From positions 1 to 64,000 of the forward strand of contig NZ_JOGB01000054.1 of assembly GCF_000719335.1 (NCBI RefSeq): a stretch of 64,000 bases of DNA, read 5' to 3'. Position 1 is the stretch's first letter. Every line of letters starts with the position of its first letter. Positions 42,248-51,171 of the stretch are shown here, piece after piece. This DNA comes from Streptomyces sp. NRRL S-87 (lineage in GTDB: Bacteria; Actinomycetota; Actinomycetes; Streptomycetales; Streptomycetaceae). A program made the position numbers and the translations under genes. Under the pieces are notes generated by a model. The model did not search any database, was not told where the DNA came from, and saw only the letters and a program-made list of their open reading frames with translations.

Positions 42248-43816
42248 TCAGCTCGTGCGCGGCAGCGTCTTGCCCGTCGTGGCGTCGATCACCTTCCGGT
42301 CGCCCAGTGGCTGCTCCAGCGTCACCGTGAGGGACATCTCCTTCGCGATCATGATGCAGGCCTTGTGCGGGTCCGTCGGCGTATCGGTGATCTTCACCGT
42401 CACGGCCGCCGCGCCCTCCCGCACCGACGCGGAGTACGTGCTGCACACCCCGCCCCAGAAGTGCACCGTCAGCCGGCGTCCGTCCTCCTGGTACGAGAAC
42501 CCCGGCGCCGACGCCGGCGGAACGGTCGGTGCGTCCGCCGCGAGCGCCGACTGCGAGACCGTGTGGTCCGCCCGGCCGTCGCGCCCGGCGACGGTGAACA
42601 GCCACGCCGGCACCAGCTGCGCGCCCCTGTCGTCGGCCTGCGGGGTCAGCCCCAGCACCGCGCCCTCGACCTTCTCCGTGCGCGGCTGCTTCGGCGGGGC
42701 CGGCGACTGCGTGCACGGTGCGACGGAGTCCGGCGCGGCCGGATCCGTGTCCTGCCCGCCCCCGATCCCGGTCGCCGCGCCGTGGTCGGCGGTCGACGTG
42801 TCGTCGTCCGTGGTGGGGCCGCTGTCCGTCACCGAGCCGTCGTCCGAGACCGGCGTGTCCGGGCCGGCCGCGCCGACCTCGGGCCCGCCCGGGCCGCCCC
42901 CCGGCATCTTCGGCATGTCGACGTTCGGCACGGGGGTGGCGCAGGAGTCGGTCTCCGGGCTCCGGGACACCGCGTTCAGCCGCTTCAGGGCCTGGTCGGC
43001 CGTGATCACCGACTGCTGGCCGTCGCGCACCGGGGCCTTCAGGTTGCCGCTGCCGCCCGTCACCTGTCCGTCCGGGCCGATGATCAGTGCGGTCCGCCAG
43101 CCCTCGGTGGGCAGGCCGCCGATGACCGGGTCGGCGTTCACGTAGCGCGTGGCGCCGTGGACGACCTTGGCCTCCAGCTTCGCGCCGTCCTGGCCGGCCG
43201 CCTTGAGCACCGGGGCCGCGGCCGCCTTCGCCGCCGCCTCGCTCACCGGCGTACCGGTGCCGCCGCCCTCGGGGAGGACGGCCGGGCCGCAGCTGTCGGA
43301 CCCCTTCTTGCAGTTGTCGCCCCCGCCCGGGTGGTACGCCGAGAACGTCCACGCCCCCGGGGCCTGCCGGCCCACCGTCAGGCGCATCCCGCCCGGGTCC
43401 TTCACGAGCCCGGCCTGCCACTGCTCGCCGACCAGCCGCGGCTCGCCCGCGATCCCGAGGGACGCCGCGAGCCTGGCCACCTCGTCCTTGCCCACCTCGC
43501 CCTTGACGTCGTACGACGGCGCCGAGCCGGGGCCCTTCGGCAGGGTGCCCTCCGCCACGTAGACCACCCCGCCGCCGGACGGATCCGGCTCGCCGGGCGC
43601 GATGCCCGGCAGGGGGGTGCCGCCGTCCGCCTTCTGCTCGCGGGAGGCGGCCGTGTCGCCGAGGGCCGCCTTCGACTCGCCGCCGCCCGAGGCCGACGCC
43701 GCCCAGTAAGCGCCGCCACCCCCGGCCAGCAGCACGGCGGCCGCCACCGACACGACGGCGAGCCGGGGCCGCCGCCGCTCCTGTGCACTGCGCTCGTCCG
43801 TACGCTCGCTGGTCAC
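42248..43816 (-). CDS. Single-pass membrane-anchored protein of unknown function
   Basis: 522 residues. The short basic cytosolic N-terminus (SERTDERSAQERRRPRL) is followed by one hydrophobic helix (residues ~19-38, VVSVAAAVLLAGGGGAYWAA) and a large extracytoplasmic region. That region has an Asp/Pro/Gly-rich linker (about 320-380) between an N-terminal part (PGAWTFSAYHPGGGDNCKKG) and a C-terminal part (LVPAWLFTVAGRDGRADHTV). The ending VIDATTGKTLPRTS resembles the PepSY-like tail of other Streptomyces secreted proteins. Cys residues occur in pairs, suggesting disulfides. I do not recognise a named family. Start ATG or GTG 43816; its location near ECF-type anti-sigma loci cannot be confirmed. 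Confidence 0.82.
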   Translation of the reverse strand: MTSERTDERSAQERRRPRLAVVSVAAAVLLAGGGGAYWAASASGGGESKAALGDTAASREQKADGGTPLPGIAPGEPDPSGGGVVYVAEGTLPKGPGSAPSYDVKGEVGKDEVARLAASLGIAGEPRLVGEQWQAGLVKDPGGMRLTVGRQAPGAWTFSAYHPGGGDNCKKGSDSCGPAVLPEGGGTGTPVSEAAAKAAAAPVLKAAGQDGAKLEAKVVHGATRYVNADPVIGGLPTEGWRTALIIGPDGQVTGGSGNLKAPVRDGQQSVITADQALKRLNAVSRSPETDSCATPVPNVDMPKMPGGGPGGPEVGAAGPDTPVSDDGSVTDSGPTTDDDTSTADHGAATGIGGGQDTDPAAPDSVAPCTQSPAPPKQPRTEKVEGAVLGLTPQADDRGAQLVPAWLFTVAGRDGRADHTVSQSALAADAPTVPPASAPGFSYQEDGRRLTVHFWGGVCSTYSASVREGAAAVTVKITDTPTDPHKACIMIAKEMSLTVTLEQPLGDRKVIDATTGKTLPRTS

Positions 43817-43897
43817 CGCATCGCTCCTTCGCCCGCAGTCCCGTTCGTGGTGCCCCTGTGACGGAAGCCGGGGTCAACCGGTTCCCTGGTCCTTTCG

Positions 43898-43970
43898 GTG
43901 GGTGGGGTGGGTCGGTGGGTGGGTGGGGCGTGCGTGGGTCGGTGCGTGCGTGCGTGCGTGGTGTCGGGGG
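43898..43970 (+). other. G-rich low-complexity stretch with quadruplex potential
   Basis: Repeated GGTGGG and GTGC units (GGTGGGTGGGTGGGGCGTGC at its centre) fill much of the gap between the membrane-anchored protein and the small gene at 44015. Several overlapping GGG tracts with short loops make quadruplex formation plausible. Confidence 0.6.
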
Positions 43971-44014
43971 CGGCGGCCCGTGCGGGCCGGTCCTGTCCGG
44001 TGGGGGCACCTGTT

Positions 44015-44296
44015 TCAGTCGCCGTACTGCGCCGTCCCCGCGATCAGGCGGGCGGAAGCCGTCGGCACGCGTACCCCGTGGATCTCCGTCGGGCTCACCG
44101 GCGCCGGTCGCGGCTCCGCCGGCACCGCCCAGTGCCGGGCCATCCGCGCCGAGGCGCCCAGCAGCTCGGCGAACGAGCCCTCCCCGCCGTCCCGGCCGCG
44201 CCGGGCCGCTGAGCGGGCAGGACGCGAGGGATGGACGGAGTGGACGGGGTGCGCGGGATGGGCGGCGTAGGGGGAGTGCGGGGAGTACTGCGTCAT
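44015..44296 (-). CDS. Small hypothetical protein
   Basis: 93 residues: a His/Pro/Ser-rich N-terminus (TQYSPHSPYAAHPAHPVHSV), a basic middle, then FAELLGASARMARHWAVPAE and RVPTASARLIAGTAQYGD. Only the C-terminal half looks conserved in style. Start ATG 44296 with GGAG upstream. No family is recognised and the function is unknown. It is divergent from adenosine kinase. Confidence 0.6.
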   Translation of the reverse strand: MTQYSPHSPYAAHPAHPVHSVHPSRPARSAARRGRDGGEGSFAELLGASARMARHWAVPAEPRPAPVSPTEIHGVRVPTASARLIAGTAQYGD

Positions 44297-44495
44297 GGAG
44301 GTGCTCCCGATTCTGTGAGGGGTACCACGGGTAACCGGGTACCTGGGCACCGTAGGCACGGCGATCTCCACGAAGAAAGACCTACTATCGGGTAGTTTCG
44401 TCTGCTCGAACCTCCGGCCGGAAGCGTCCGGTCCGGCTCCGGAAGCGGGTAGCGTGGGATGTCAGCCTTTCGCCGCCCGCAGGAGCATCCACGCC

Positions 44496-45473
44496 GTGCG
44501 TATCGCAGTCACCGGCTCCATCGCCACCGACCACCTCATGACCTTCCCCGGCCGCTTCGCCGACCAGCTGGTCGCGGACCAGCTGCACACGGTCTCCCTC
44601 TCCTTCCTCGTCGACAACCTCGACGTGCGCCGCGGCGGCGTGGGCCCGAACATCTGCTTCGGCATGGGCCAGCTCGGCTCCCGCCCGGTCCTGGTCGGCG
44701 CCGCCGGCTACGACTTCGACGAGTACCGCGCCTGGCTCGACCGGCACGGTGTCGACACCGACTCCGTGCGCATCTCCGAGGTCCTGCACACCGCCCGCTT
44801 CGTGTGCACCACGGACGTCGACCACAACCAGATCGGCTCCTTCTACACCGGCGCCATGAGCGAGGCCCGCCTCATCGAGCTCAAGTCGGTGGCCGACCGG
44901 GTCGGCGGCCTCGACCTGGTCCTCATCGGCGCGGACGACCCGGAGGCGATGCTGCGCCACACGGAGGAGTGCCGGACCCGGAACATCCCGTTCGCGGCCG
45001 ACTTCTCGCAGCAGATCGCCCGCATGGACGGCGACAACATCCGCACCCTGATGGAGGGCGCGACCTTCCTCTTCTCGAACGAGTACGAGAAGGGCCTGAT
45101 CGAGACGAAGTCCGGCTGGAGCGACAAGGAGATCCTGTCCAAGGTCGGCACCCGTGTCACCACGCTGGGCTCGCGCGGCGTCATGATCGAGCGGGAGGGC
45201 GAGGAGACGATCACCGTCCCGTGCCCGCCGGAGGAGAAGAAGGTCGACCCCACCGGTGTGGGCGACGCCTTCCGCGCCGGCTTCCTGACCGGTCTGGCCT
45301 GGGGCGTCGGCCTGGAGCGGGCGGCGCAGGTCGGCTGCATGCTGGCCACGCTGGTCATCGAGACGCTGGGCACGCAGGAGTACACCCTGGCCCGCGCCCA
45401 CTTCATGGAGCGGTTCACCGCTGCTTACGGCGAGGATGCCGCTGCCGAGGTGCGGGCGCACCTGACCGTCTGA
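44496..45473 (+). CDS. adoK: Adenosine kinase-like PfkB family carbohydrate kinase
   Basis: 325 residues. It opens VRIAVTGSIATDHLMTFPGR, then VSLSFLVDNLDVRRGGVGPN, closely following the mycobacterial adenosine kinase AdoK. The PfkB catalytic signature is VDPTGVGDAFRAGFLTG with the base Asp, and TRVTTLGSRGVMIE lies before it. It phosphorylates adenosine to AMP for purine salvage. Start GTG 44496 with AGGAG ten bases upstream. In mycobacteria the orthologue also lies near ctaC and erpA, which supports the assignment. A terminator with a U run follows. Confidence 0.93.
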   Translation: MRIAVTGSIATDHLMTFPGRFADQLVADQLHTVSLSFLVDNLDVRRGGVGPNICFGMGQLGSRPVLVGAAGYDFDEYRAWLDRHGVDTDSVRISEVLHTARFVCTTDVDHNQIGSFYTGAMSEARLIELKSVADRVGGLDLVLIGADDPEAMLRHTEECRTRNIPFAADFSQQIARMDGDNIRTLMEGATFLFSNEYEKGLIETKSGWSDKEILSKVGTRVTTLGSRGVMIEREGEETITVPCPPEEKKVDPTGVGDAFRAGFLTGLAWGVGLERAAQVGCMLATLVIETLGTQEYTLARAHFMERFTAAYGEDAAAEVRAHLTV

Positions 45474-45559
45474 CCGTTTGGACGTCTGGCCGTTTGGCTT
45501 TGGGCGTCTGGTCGTTCTGGCCGTCTGGTGGTCTGGCCTTCGGGTCTGGTCGTCTGCTG

Positions 45560-45594
45560 AGCCCCGTCCTGGTTTGGGCGGGGCTTGGTTTTTT
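45560..45594 (+). terminator. Intrinsic terminator of adoK
   Basis: AGCCCCG - 12-base loop - CGGGGCT is followed closely by six Ts (45589-45594). The ~85 bases between adoK and the hairpin are a low-complexity GTCTGGCCGT repeat. Confidence 0.85.
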
Positions 45595-45660
45595 GTCCGG
45601 TCTGGCCTGGTGGGTCGGTCGTGGGTCCGGTCGGTACCGGTGCCCGGCTCGCTTCGGGGG

Positions 45661-45749
45661 TGGGGCGGGGGCTTCGGTCGGCTTGCTTCGGGGGTGGGTC
45701 CCGTGGTGTGTGGGTCCCCTCGGCGCTTGACAGGGGCGGCCTGCAGGCC
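45661..45749. repeat. Interspersed palindromic repeat, copy C
   Basis: The flank 45661-45710 matches copy E (26941-26990). It continues into GTGGTGTGTGGGTCCCCTCG, GCGCTTGACAGGGG and CGGCCTGCAGGCC, the reverse complement of the right arm of the full copy at 58466-58543. The second arm is absent. It lies in the gap between adoK and the TfoX-like gene. Confidence 0.8.
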
Positions 45750-45827
45750 CAGCGGCAGGCCCACCCAGGGGCAAGGGGCTTCGCTGACGGAGGCCGGCGT
45801 GTGCGGTCGGCCGGAGGAGGGGTGCCG

Positions 45828-46178
45828 ATGGAGCGGAAGCGGGGCGCCCCCGAGGAGCGGTACGGGCGGCTGGTCGCGCTCTTCGAGGCCGAGCCCGGTG
45901 TGACCGTGCCCGGCGACGAGCCGCAGCGGGCGGGCAAGTTCGGGGCCGACGCCATGAAGACCGGCGGCAAGATCTTCGCGATGCTCGCCGGGGGCCGGTT
46001 GGTGGTGAAGCTCCCGCGGGCCCGCGTCGACGCGCTGGTGGAGGCCGGCGAGGGGGAGCGGTTCGACCCCGGGCACGGGCGCGTGATGCGCGAGTGGTTC
46101 AGCCTGGACCCCGGCTCGGCGCTGGCCTGGGACGGACTGGCCCGCGAGGCCCTGGAGTTCGTCACCCCCCGCCGCTGA
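45828..46178 (+). CDS. TfoX/Sxy N-terminal domain-like protein
   Basis: 116 residues. It has the pattern ERYGRLVALFEAEPGVT, KFGADAMKTGGKIFAMLAGG, RLVVKLPRARVDALVEAGEG and EWFSLDP, which fits the TfoX N-terminal/YjbR-like fold (small alpha/beta proteins; TfoX is a competence regulator in proteobacteria). No DNA-binding evidence exists here, so the role is unknown. Start ATG 45828 with GGAGGAGGGG upstream. It is convergent with the desulfurase gene, 12 bases away. Confidence 0.85.
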   Translation: MERKRGAPEERYGRLVALFEAEPGVTVPGDEPQRAGKFGADAMKTGGKIFAMLAGGRLVVKLPRARVDALVEAGEGERFDPGHGRVMREWFSLDPGSALAWDGLAREALEFVTPRR

Positions 46179-46190
46179 GCGGCGCGGCGG

Positions 46191-47591
46191 TCAGTGGAGG
46201 CGGCGGACGCGGTACGACGTACCGACGGGCGCCGGGGCCTCGCCGAGGTACTCGTGCCCGCGCATCGCGCACCAGGCGGGGATGTCCAGCCGCGCGACCT
46301 CGTCGTCGGAGACGACGGTGACGGTGCCGCCCACCGGGACCCGGAGGACGGCCCGTGCGAGGGAGATGACCGGCTGCGGGCAGCGCTCTCCGAGGGCGTC
46401 GATCTGGAGCGACTCCGCGTCGGGGGCGACGGGTGTGGCCGGGGGGACGGCGCCGAGTTGCTCGCGGACTCCCGCCACCGCGGTGGGCAGCACCTCCAGG
46501 AAGCGGTTGACGTCCTCCGCGGTGGTGCCCGGGGGCAGGGAGACCCGCACGTTCCCCTCCGACAGGACTCCCATCGCCTTGAGCACGTGGCTGGGCGTCA
46601 GCGTCGAGCTCGTGCAGGAGGAGCCGGAGGAGACCGAGAAGCCCGCCCGGTCCAGCTCGTGCAGGAGGGTCTCCCCGTCGACGTAGAGGCAGGAGAAGGT
46701 GACGAGGTGCGGCAGGCGGAGGTCGGCCGCGCCGACCACCTCCACGTCCGGGACGAGGCGGGCCACCCGCCGGCGGATCCGGTCCACCAGGACGCGCAGC
46801 CGTGCGGCCTCCGCCTCGGCCTCCGCCCGTACGGCCCGCAGGGAGGCGGCGGCGGCGACCACCGCCGGGATGTTCTCGAAGCCGGCGGAGCGGCCCGACT
46901 CCCGCTCGTCGGCCGGACCTTGCGGGGCGAACCGGACACCCTTGCGGACGGCGAGCAGTCCGACGCCGGGCGGGCCGCCCCATTTGTGGGCGCTCCCGGT
47001 CAGCAGGGACCACTCGCCCGGCACCTGACCCCACGCCAGTGACTGCGCCGCGTCCACGAGGAGCGGTACGCCGGCCGCCCGGCAGAGCTCGGCCACCTCG
47101 GCGACCGGCTGCAGGGTGCCGACCTCGTGGTTGGCCGACTGCAGGCAGGCCAGGGCGGTGTCGGGGCGCAGCGCCTCGGCGTACCCGGCGGGGGTGACGG
47201 CTCCCGAGCGGTCCACCGGGACCTCGGTGCGGGTGCCGCCGCGGGCCTCGTGGGCCTCCGCGGCGTGCAGGACAGAACTGTGTTCGACGGCTGATACGAC
47301 CAGATGCCCGCCGACACGCCGGCGGCCGGCGAGCGCCCCTTCGACGCCGACGTGGACCGCGCGCGTCCCCGAAGGAGTGAACACGAGCTCGTCCGGCCGG
47401 CAGCCCACCGCCTCGGCCGCGGTCTCGCGCGCGGCGTCCAGCAGCAGCCGGGCCCGGCGGCCCTCGCGGTACAGTCGGGCCGGATCGGCCCAGCCCTCGT
47501 CGAGGGCGGCCAGCAGGGCCTGTCGGGCGACCGGGTGCAGCGGGGCGGCGGAAGCGGCGTCGAAGTACGGCACACGGGAACCGTACGACAC
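46191..47591 (-). CDS. Cysteine desulfurase fused to a TusA sulfurtransferase domain
   Basis: 466 residues. Residues 1-375 are a NifS/IscS-like aminotransferase-V domain: PYFDAASAAPLHPVARQALL, PLP-binding Lys in LLTGSAHKWGGPPGVG, and the catalytic Cys loop SVSSGSSCTSSTLTPSHVLK. Residues ~395-466 are TusA: IDALGERCPQPVISLARAV with its persulfide Cys and a C-terminal MRGHEYLGEAPAP. In separate-protein systems IscS passes sulfur to TusA, so the fusion combines donor and relay in one chain (for tRNA thiolation or cofactor sulfur). Start GTG 47591, with GTG 47573 as alternative. Divergent from ctaC. Confidence 0.93.
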   Translation of the reverse strand: MSYGSRVPYFDAASAAPLHPVARQALLAALDEGWADPARLYREGRRARLLLDAARETAAEAVGCRPDELVFTPSGTRAVHVGVEGALAGRRRVGGHLVVSAVEHSSVLHAAEAHEARGGTRTEVPVDRSGAVTPAGYAEALRPDTALACLQSANHEVGTLQPVAEVAELCRAAGVPLLVDAAQSLAWGQVPGEWSLLTGSAHKWGGPPGVGLLAVRKGVRFAPQGPADERESGRSAGFENIPAVVAAAASLRAVRAEAEAEAARLRVLVDRIRRRVARLVPDVEVVGAADLRLPHLVTFSCLYVDGETLLHELDRAGFSVSSGSSCTSSTLTPSHVLKAMGVLSEGNVRVSLPPGTTAEDVNRFLEVLPTAVAGVREQLGAVPPATPVAPDAESLQIDALGERCPQPVISLARAVLRVPVGGTVTVVSDDEVARLDIPAWCAMRGHEYLGEAPAPVGTSYRVRRLH

Positions 47592-47800
47592 CCTGCGGCG
47601 CCCTCCGCCGGGCGCGGCCCGGGGTGGCGGCGGTGGTCGCCGGTCCGCCCGCCCGATCCCTTCCAGTGCCCGTCAAATACCCCCCGAACCCAGTCGATCG
47701 GGGCGCGTCGAGACGTCCCCCGGACGGCGGAGCCACCCCTTCGGGCGCTGTAGCGGCGCGTTGGGCACCCTCCCCGCGCGACCCCAAATAGCGTCCAGTA

Positions 47801-47829
47801 GGGTTTGGTCCGCATAAACATCCAAACCC
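47801..47829. promoter_or_regulatory. Inverted repeat upstream of ctaC
   Basis: GGGTTTGG and CCAAACCC (perfect 8-bp arms) flank a 13-base AT-rich spacer TCCGCATAAACAT. They lie about 80-110 bases upstream of the ctaC start in the divergent region with the desulfurase gene, where a promoter is expected. Candidate operator for the oxidase operon. Confidence 0.5.
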
Positions 47830-47909
47830 CTGCCCGCGCCAGGGCCGGCGACCGACCCGCGAGACGGCCGCAGCCGGTCGCGCGGGCCGAATCCTCGGGA
47901 AGGCGCTAC

Positions 47910-48881
47910 GTGAGTCCCTACGGCTCCGACCGCTCGCCGCGGCGCCCGATGCGGCGGAAGCTGCTGCAGGCGCTGACTGCGGGTGTGGTCCTGGCGACCG
48001 CCACTGGTTGCTCGTATACCTGGAAAGACTTCCCCCGCCTCGGAATGCCCACCCCGGTCACCGAGCAGGCGCCGCGCATCCTCTCCCTGTGGCAGGGATC
48101 GTGGGCGGCGGCCCTGGCCACCGGCGTGCTGGTCTGGGGCCTGATCCTGTGGAGCGTCATCTTCCACCGGCGCAGCCGCACCAAGGTGGAGGTCCCGGCG
48201 CAGACCCGGTACAACATGCCGATCGAGGCGCTGTACACCGTGGTCCCGCTCATCATCGTCTCGGTGCTGTTCTACTTCACCGCGCGTGACGAGTCCGAGC
48301 TCCTCTCCCTGGACAAGCCGAAGCACACGATCAACGTGGTCGGCTTCCAGTGGAGCTGGGGCTTCAACTACATCGAGAACGTCGACGGGGACGTGTCGAC
48401 CCCGAGGCTCCGCGAGGTCCCGAAGGAGCTCGCCTCGATCCCGGACAAGTTCACCAAGGACTTCCCGGCCGGCGCCGAGGGCGTCTACACCAAGGGCGTT
48501 CCGGGCGACCGGAACCCGCAGACGGGCAACCCGGGCCCGACCCTCTGGCTCCCCAAGGGCGAGAAGGTCCGCTTCATCCTGTCGTCCAACGACGTCATCC
48601 ACTCCTTCTGGGTGGTGCCGTTCCTCTTCAAGCAGGACGTCATCCCGGGCCACACCAATGTCTTCGAGGTGACTCCTTCGCAGGAGGGCACCTTCATGGG
48701 CAAGTGCGCCGAACTCTGCGGCGTCGACCACTCCCGGATGCTCTTCAACGTCAAGGTCGTCTCCCCGGAGCGCTACCAGGCGCACCTCAAGGAGCTGGCC
48801 GAGAAGGGTCAGACGGGTTACCTCCCGGCGGGCATCAAGCAGACCGATCCGGCCCGGAACTCGGAGACGAACAAACTGTGA
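47910..48881 (+). CDS. ctaC: Cytochrome c oxidase subunit II (aa3)
   Basis: 323 residues. A cytosolic basic N-terminus ([18 protein letters not shown]) precedes a signal-like helix with LATATGC, a possible lipobox, then a second helix ([15 protein letters not shown]) and a third ([16 protein letters not shown]). The extracytoplasmic domain carries the CuA site: HSFWVVPF (His) and [12 protein letters not shown] (Cys266, Cys270, His, Met). It accepts electrons from the bcc complex. Start GTG 47910 with GGGAAGG six bases upstream. Its stop overlaps ctaD (GTGA). Confidence 0.97.
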   Translation: MSPYGSDRSPRRPMRRKLLQALTAGVVLATATGCSYTWKDFPRLGMPTPVTEQAPRILSLWQGSWAAALATGVLVWGLILWSVIFHRRSRTKVEVPAQTRYNMPIEALYTVVPLIIVSVLFYFTARDESELLSLDKPKHTINVVGFQWSWGFNYIENVDGDVSTPRLREVPKELASIPDKFTKDFPAGAEGVYTKGVPGDRNPQTGNPGPTLWLPKGEKVRFILSSNDVIHSFWVVPFLFKQDVIPGHTNVFEVTPSQEGTFMGKCAELCGVDHSRMLFNVKVVSPERYQAHLKELAEKGQTGYLPAGIKQTDPARNSETNKL

Positions 48882-50608
48882 GCATCCTCAACGAACCCCA
48901 GGGTGCCGCCGCGGCCGACTCGTATGAGAACGAGCTGCCGGTGCGGCGCAAGGAGCCCGGCAACGTCATCGTCAAGTGGATCACCACCACGGACCACAAG
49001 ACGATCGGCTCGCTCTACCTCATCACCTCGTTCATCTTCTTCTGCATCGGTGGTGTCATGGCCTTGGTCATGCGCGCCGAGCTGGCCCGCCCGGGCACGC
49101 AGATCATGTCGAACGAGCAGTTCAACCAGGCGTTCACGATGCACGGCACGATCATGCTGCTGATGTTCGCGACGCCGCTGTTCGCGGGCTTCGCGAACTG
49201 GATCATGCCGCTGCAGATCGGCGCGCCCGACGTGGCGTTCCCGCGGCTGAACATGTTCGCCTACTGGCTGTACGTCTTCGGCTCGGTCATCGCGGTGGCC
49301 GGCTTCCTCACCCCGCAGGGTGCGGCCGACTTCGGCTGGTTCGCCTACTCCCCGCTGTCGGACGCGGTCCGTTCGCCGGGCGTCGGCGCCGACATGTGGA
49401 TCATGGGTCTGGCCTTCTCCGGCTTCGGCACGATCCTCGGCTCGGTCAACTTCATCACCACGATCATCTGCATGCGCGCGCCCGGCATGACGATGTTCCG
49501 CATGCCGATCTTCACCTGGAACGTGCTGCTGACCGGTGTCCTGGTCCTGCTCGCCTTCCCGGTCCTGGCGGCCGCGCTCTTCGCGCTGGAGGCCGACCGC
49601 AAGTTCGGCGCCCACGTGTTCGACGCCGCCAACGGCGGTGCGCTCCTGTGGCAGCACCTCTTCTGGTTCTTCGGACACCCAGAGGTGTACATCATCGCCC
49701 TACCGTTCTTCGGAATCATTTCCGAAGTGATCCCGGTCTTCTCGCGCAAGCCGATGTTCGGTTACATCGGCCTGATCGCCGCCACGATCGCGATCGCCGG
49801 CCTCTCCGTGACCGTGTGGGCCCACCACATGTACGTCACCGGTGGTGTGCTGCTGCCGTTCTTCTCCTTCATGACCTTCCTGATCGCGGTCCCGACCGGT
49901 GTGAAGTTCTTCAACTGGATCGGCACCATGTGGAAGGGCTCGCTGTCCTTCGAGACCCCGATGCTCTGGACGATCGGCTTCCTGATCACCTTCACCTTCG
50001 GTGGTCTGACCGGCGTCATCCTGGCCTCGCCGCCGATGGACTTCCACGTCTCCGACTCGTACTTCGTCGTCGCGCACTTCCACTACGTCGTCTTCGGCAC
50101 CGTGGTCTTCGCGATGTTCGCCGGCTTCCACTTCTGGTGGCCGAAGTTCACGGGCAAGATGCTGGACGAGCGCCTCGGCAAGATGACCTTCTGGACGCTG
50201 TTCATCGGCTTCCACGGCACGTTCCTCGTCCAGCACTGGCTGGGTGCCGAGGGCATGCCGCGCCGCTACGCCGACTACCTCGCGGCCGACGGCTTCACCG
50301 CGCTGAACACGATCTCCACGATCAGCTCGTTCCTGCTCGGCATGTCGATCCTGCCGTTCTTCTACAACATCTGGAAGACGGCCAAGTACGGCAAGAAGGT
50401 CGAGGTCGACGACCCGTGGGGTTACGGCCGTTCGCTTGAGTGGGCGACCTCCTGCCCGCCGCCGCGGCACAACTTCCTCACCCTGCCGCGGATCCGCTCC
50501 GAATCCCCGGCGTTCGACCTGCACCACCCTGAGATCGCGGCCCTCGACCACCTCGAGGACCACGGTCCCGTCACCGCCGTCGCGGGCGGCAAGGAGGCCG
50601 GCAAGTGA
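48878..50608 (+). CDS. ctaD: Cytochrome c oxidase subunit I (aa3)
   Basis: 576 residues with 12 transmembrane helices. The heme-copper motifs are visible: low-spin heme His in [13 protein letters not shown], CuB/Tyr site [27 protein letters not shown] with paired His, and [13 protein letters not shown] near the heme a3 ligand. The proton-channel Asp/Glu positions fit an A1-type oxidase (GHPE with Glu nearby). The start GTG 48878 overlaps the ctaC stop. The C-terminal ~60 residues are a cytosolic tail ([18 protein letters not shown]). This is the catalytic core of the supercomplex. Confidence 0.98.
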   Translation: MSILNEPQGAAAADSYENELPVRRKEPGNVIVKWITTTDHKTIGSLYLITSFIFFCIGGVMALVMRAELARPGTQIMSNEQFNQAFTMHGTIMLLMFATPLFAGFANWIMPLQIGAPDVAFPRLNMFAYWLYVFGSVIAVAGFLTPQGAADFGWFAYSPLSDAVRSPGVGADMWIMGLAFSGFGTILGSVNFITTIICMRAPGMTMFRMPIFTWNVLLTGVLVLLAFPVLAAALFALEADRKFGAHVFDAANGGALLWQHLFWFFGHPEVYIIALPFFGIISEVIPVFSRKPMFGYIGLIAATIAIAGLSVTVWAHHMYVTGGVLLPFFSFMTFLIAVPTGVKFFNWIGTMWKGSLSFETPMLWTIGFLITFTFGGLTGVILASPPMDFHVSDSYFVVAHFHYVVFGTVVFAMFAGFHFWWPKFTGKMLDERLGKMTFWTLFIGFHGTFLVQHWLGAEGMPRRYADYLAADGFTALNTISTISSFLLGMSILPFFYNIWKTAKYGKKVEVDDPWGYGRSLEWATSCPPPRHNFLTLPRIRSESPAFDLHHPEIAALDHLEDHGPVTAVAGGKEAGK

Positions 50609-51003
50609 AGATCCAGGGCAAGATGTTCCTCTGGCTCTCCGCGTTCATCCTGATCATGGCCGTCGTGTACGGCGTGTGGTCGAAGGAGCCGGCGGGCACC
50701 ACGGCGCTGTTCCTGGCCTTCGGCCTCAGCGTCATGATCGGCTACTACCTGGCCTTCACCGCCAAGCGCGTGGACGCCATGGCGCAGGACAACAAGGAAG
50801 CCGACGTCGCGGACGAGGCCGGCGAGCTCGGCTTCTTCTCCCCGCACAGCTGGCAGCCGCTCTCCCTGGCCGTCGGTGGCGCCCTGGCCTTCATGGGCGT
50901 CGTCTTCGGCTGGTGGCTGCTGTACTTCTCCGCTCCCGTGATCATGGTCGGTCTGTGGGGCTGGGTGTACGAGTACTACCGCGGTGAGAACGCGAACCAG
51001 TAG
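50605..51003 (+). CDS. ctaF: Cytochrome c oxidase subunit IV (actinobacterial type)
   Basis: 132 residues. It starts GTG 50605, overlapping the ctaD stop. It has two N-terminal hydrophobic segments ([19 protein letters not shown] and [18 protein letters not shown]), a charged cytosolic loop ([20 protein letters not shown]), and two more helices with [15 protein letters not shown], ending [10 protein letters not shown]. This is the fourth oxidase subunit specific to actinobacteria. A strong terminator follows, so ctaC-ctaD-ctaF is a complete operon. Confidence 0.95.
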   Translation: MKIQGKMFLWLSAFILIMAVVYGVWSKEPAGTTALFLAFGLSVMIGYYLAFTAKRVDAMAQDNKEADVADEAGELGFFSPHSWQPLSLAVGGALAFMGVVFGWWLLYFSAPVIMVGLWGWVYEYYRGENANQ

Positions 51004-51026
51004 CACTCGCGCCCGACGCGGCACTT

Positions 51027-51064
51027 GGGGCCCGGACACCTCGACACCGAGGGGTCCGGGCCCC
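51027..51064 (+). terminator. Hairpin terminator of the ctaCDF operon
   Basis: GGGGCCCGGAC pairs with GTCCGGGCCCC, and the inner CCTCG/CGAGG pair continues the stem after a single mismatch. The loop is ACAC. It lies 24 bases after the ctaF stop and is followed by TTGTCG. Confidence 0.92.
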
Positions 51065-51171
51065 TTGTCGTACCCGGCCGCTCCATTACCAGAGACGGTT
51101 CGTTTTGCCGAGCACCCTCGTTTGCAGTCACCCCGCATGCCGTAATTGTCATATCTTCATAGCGTTGGGGT

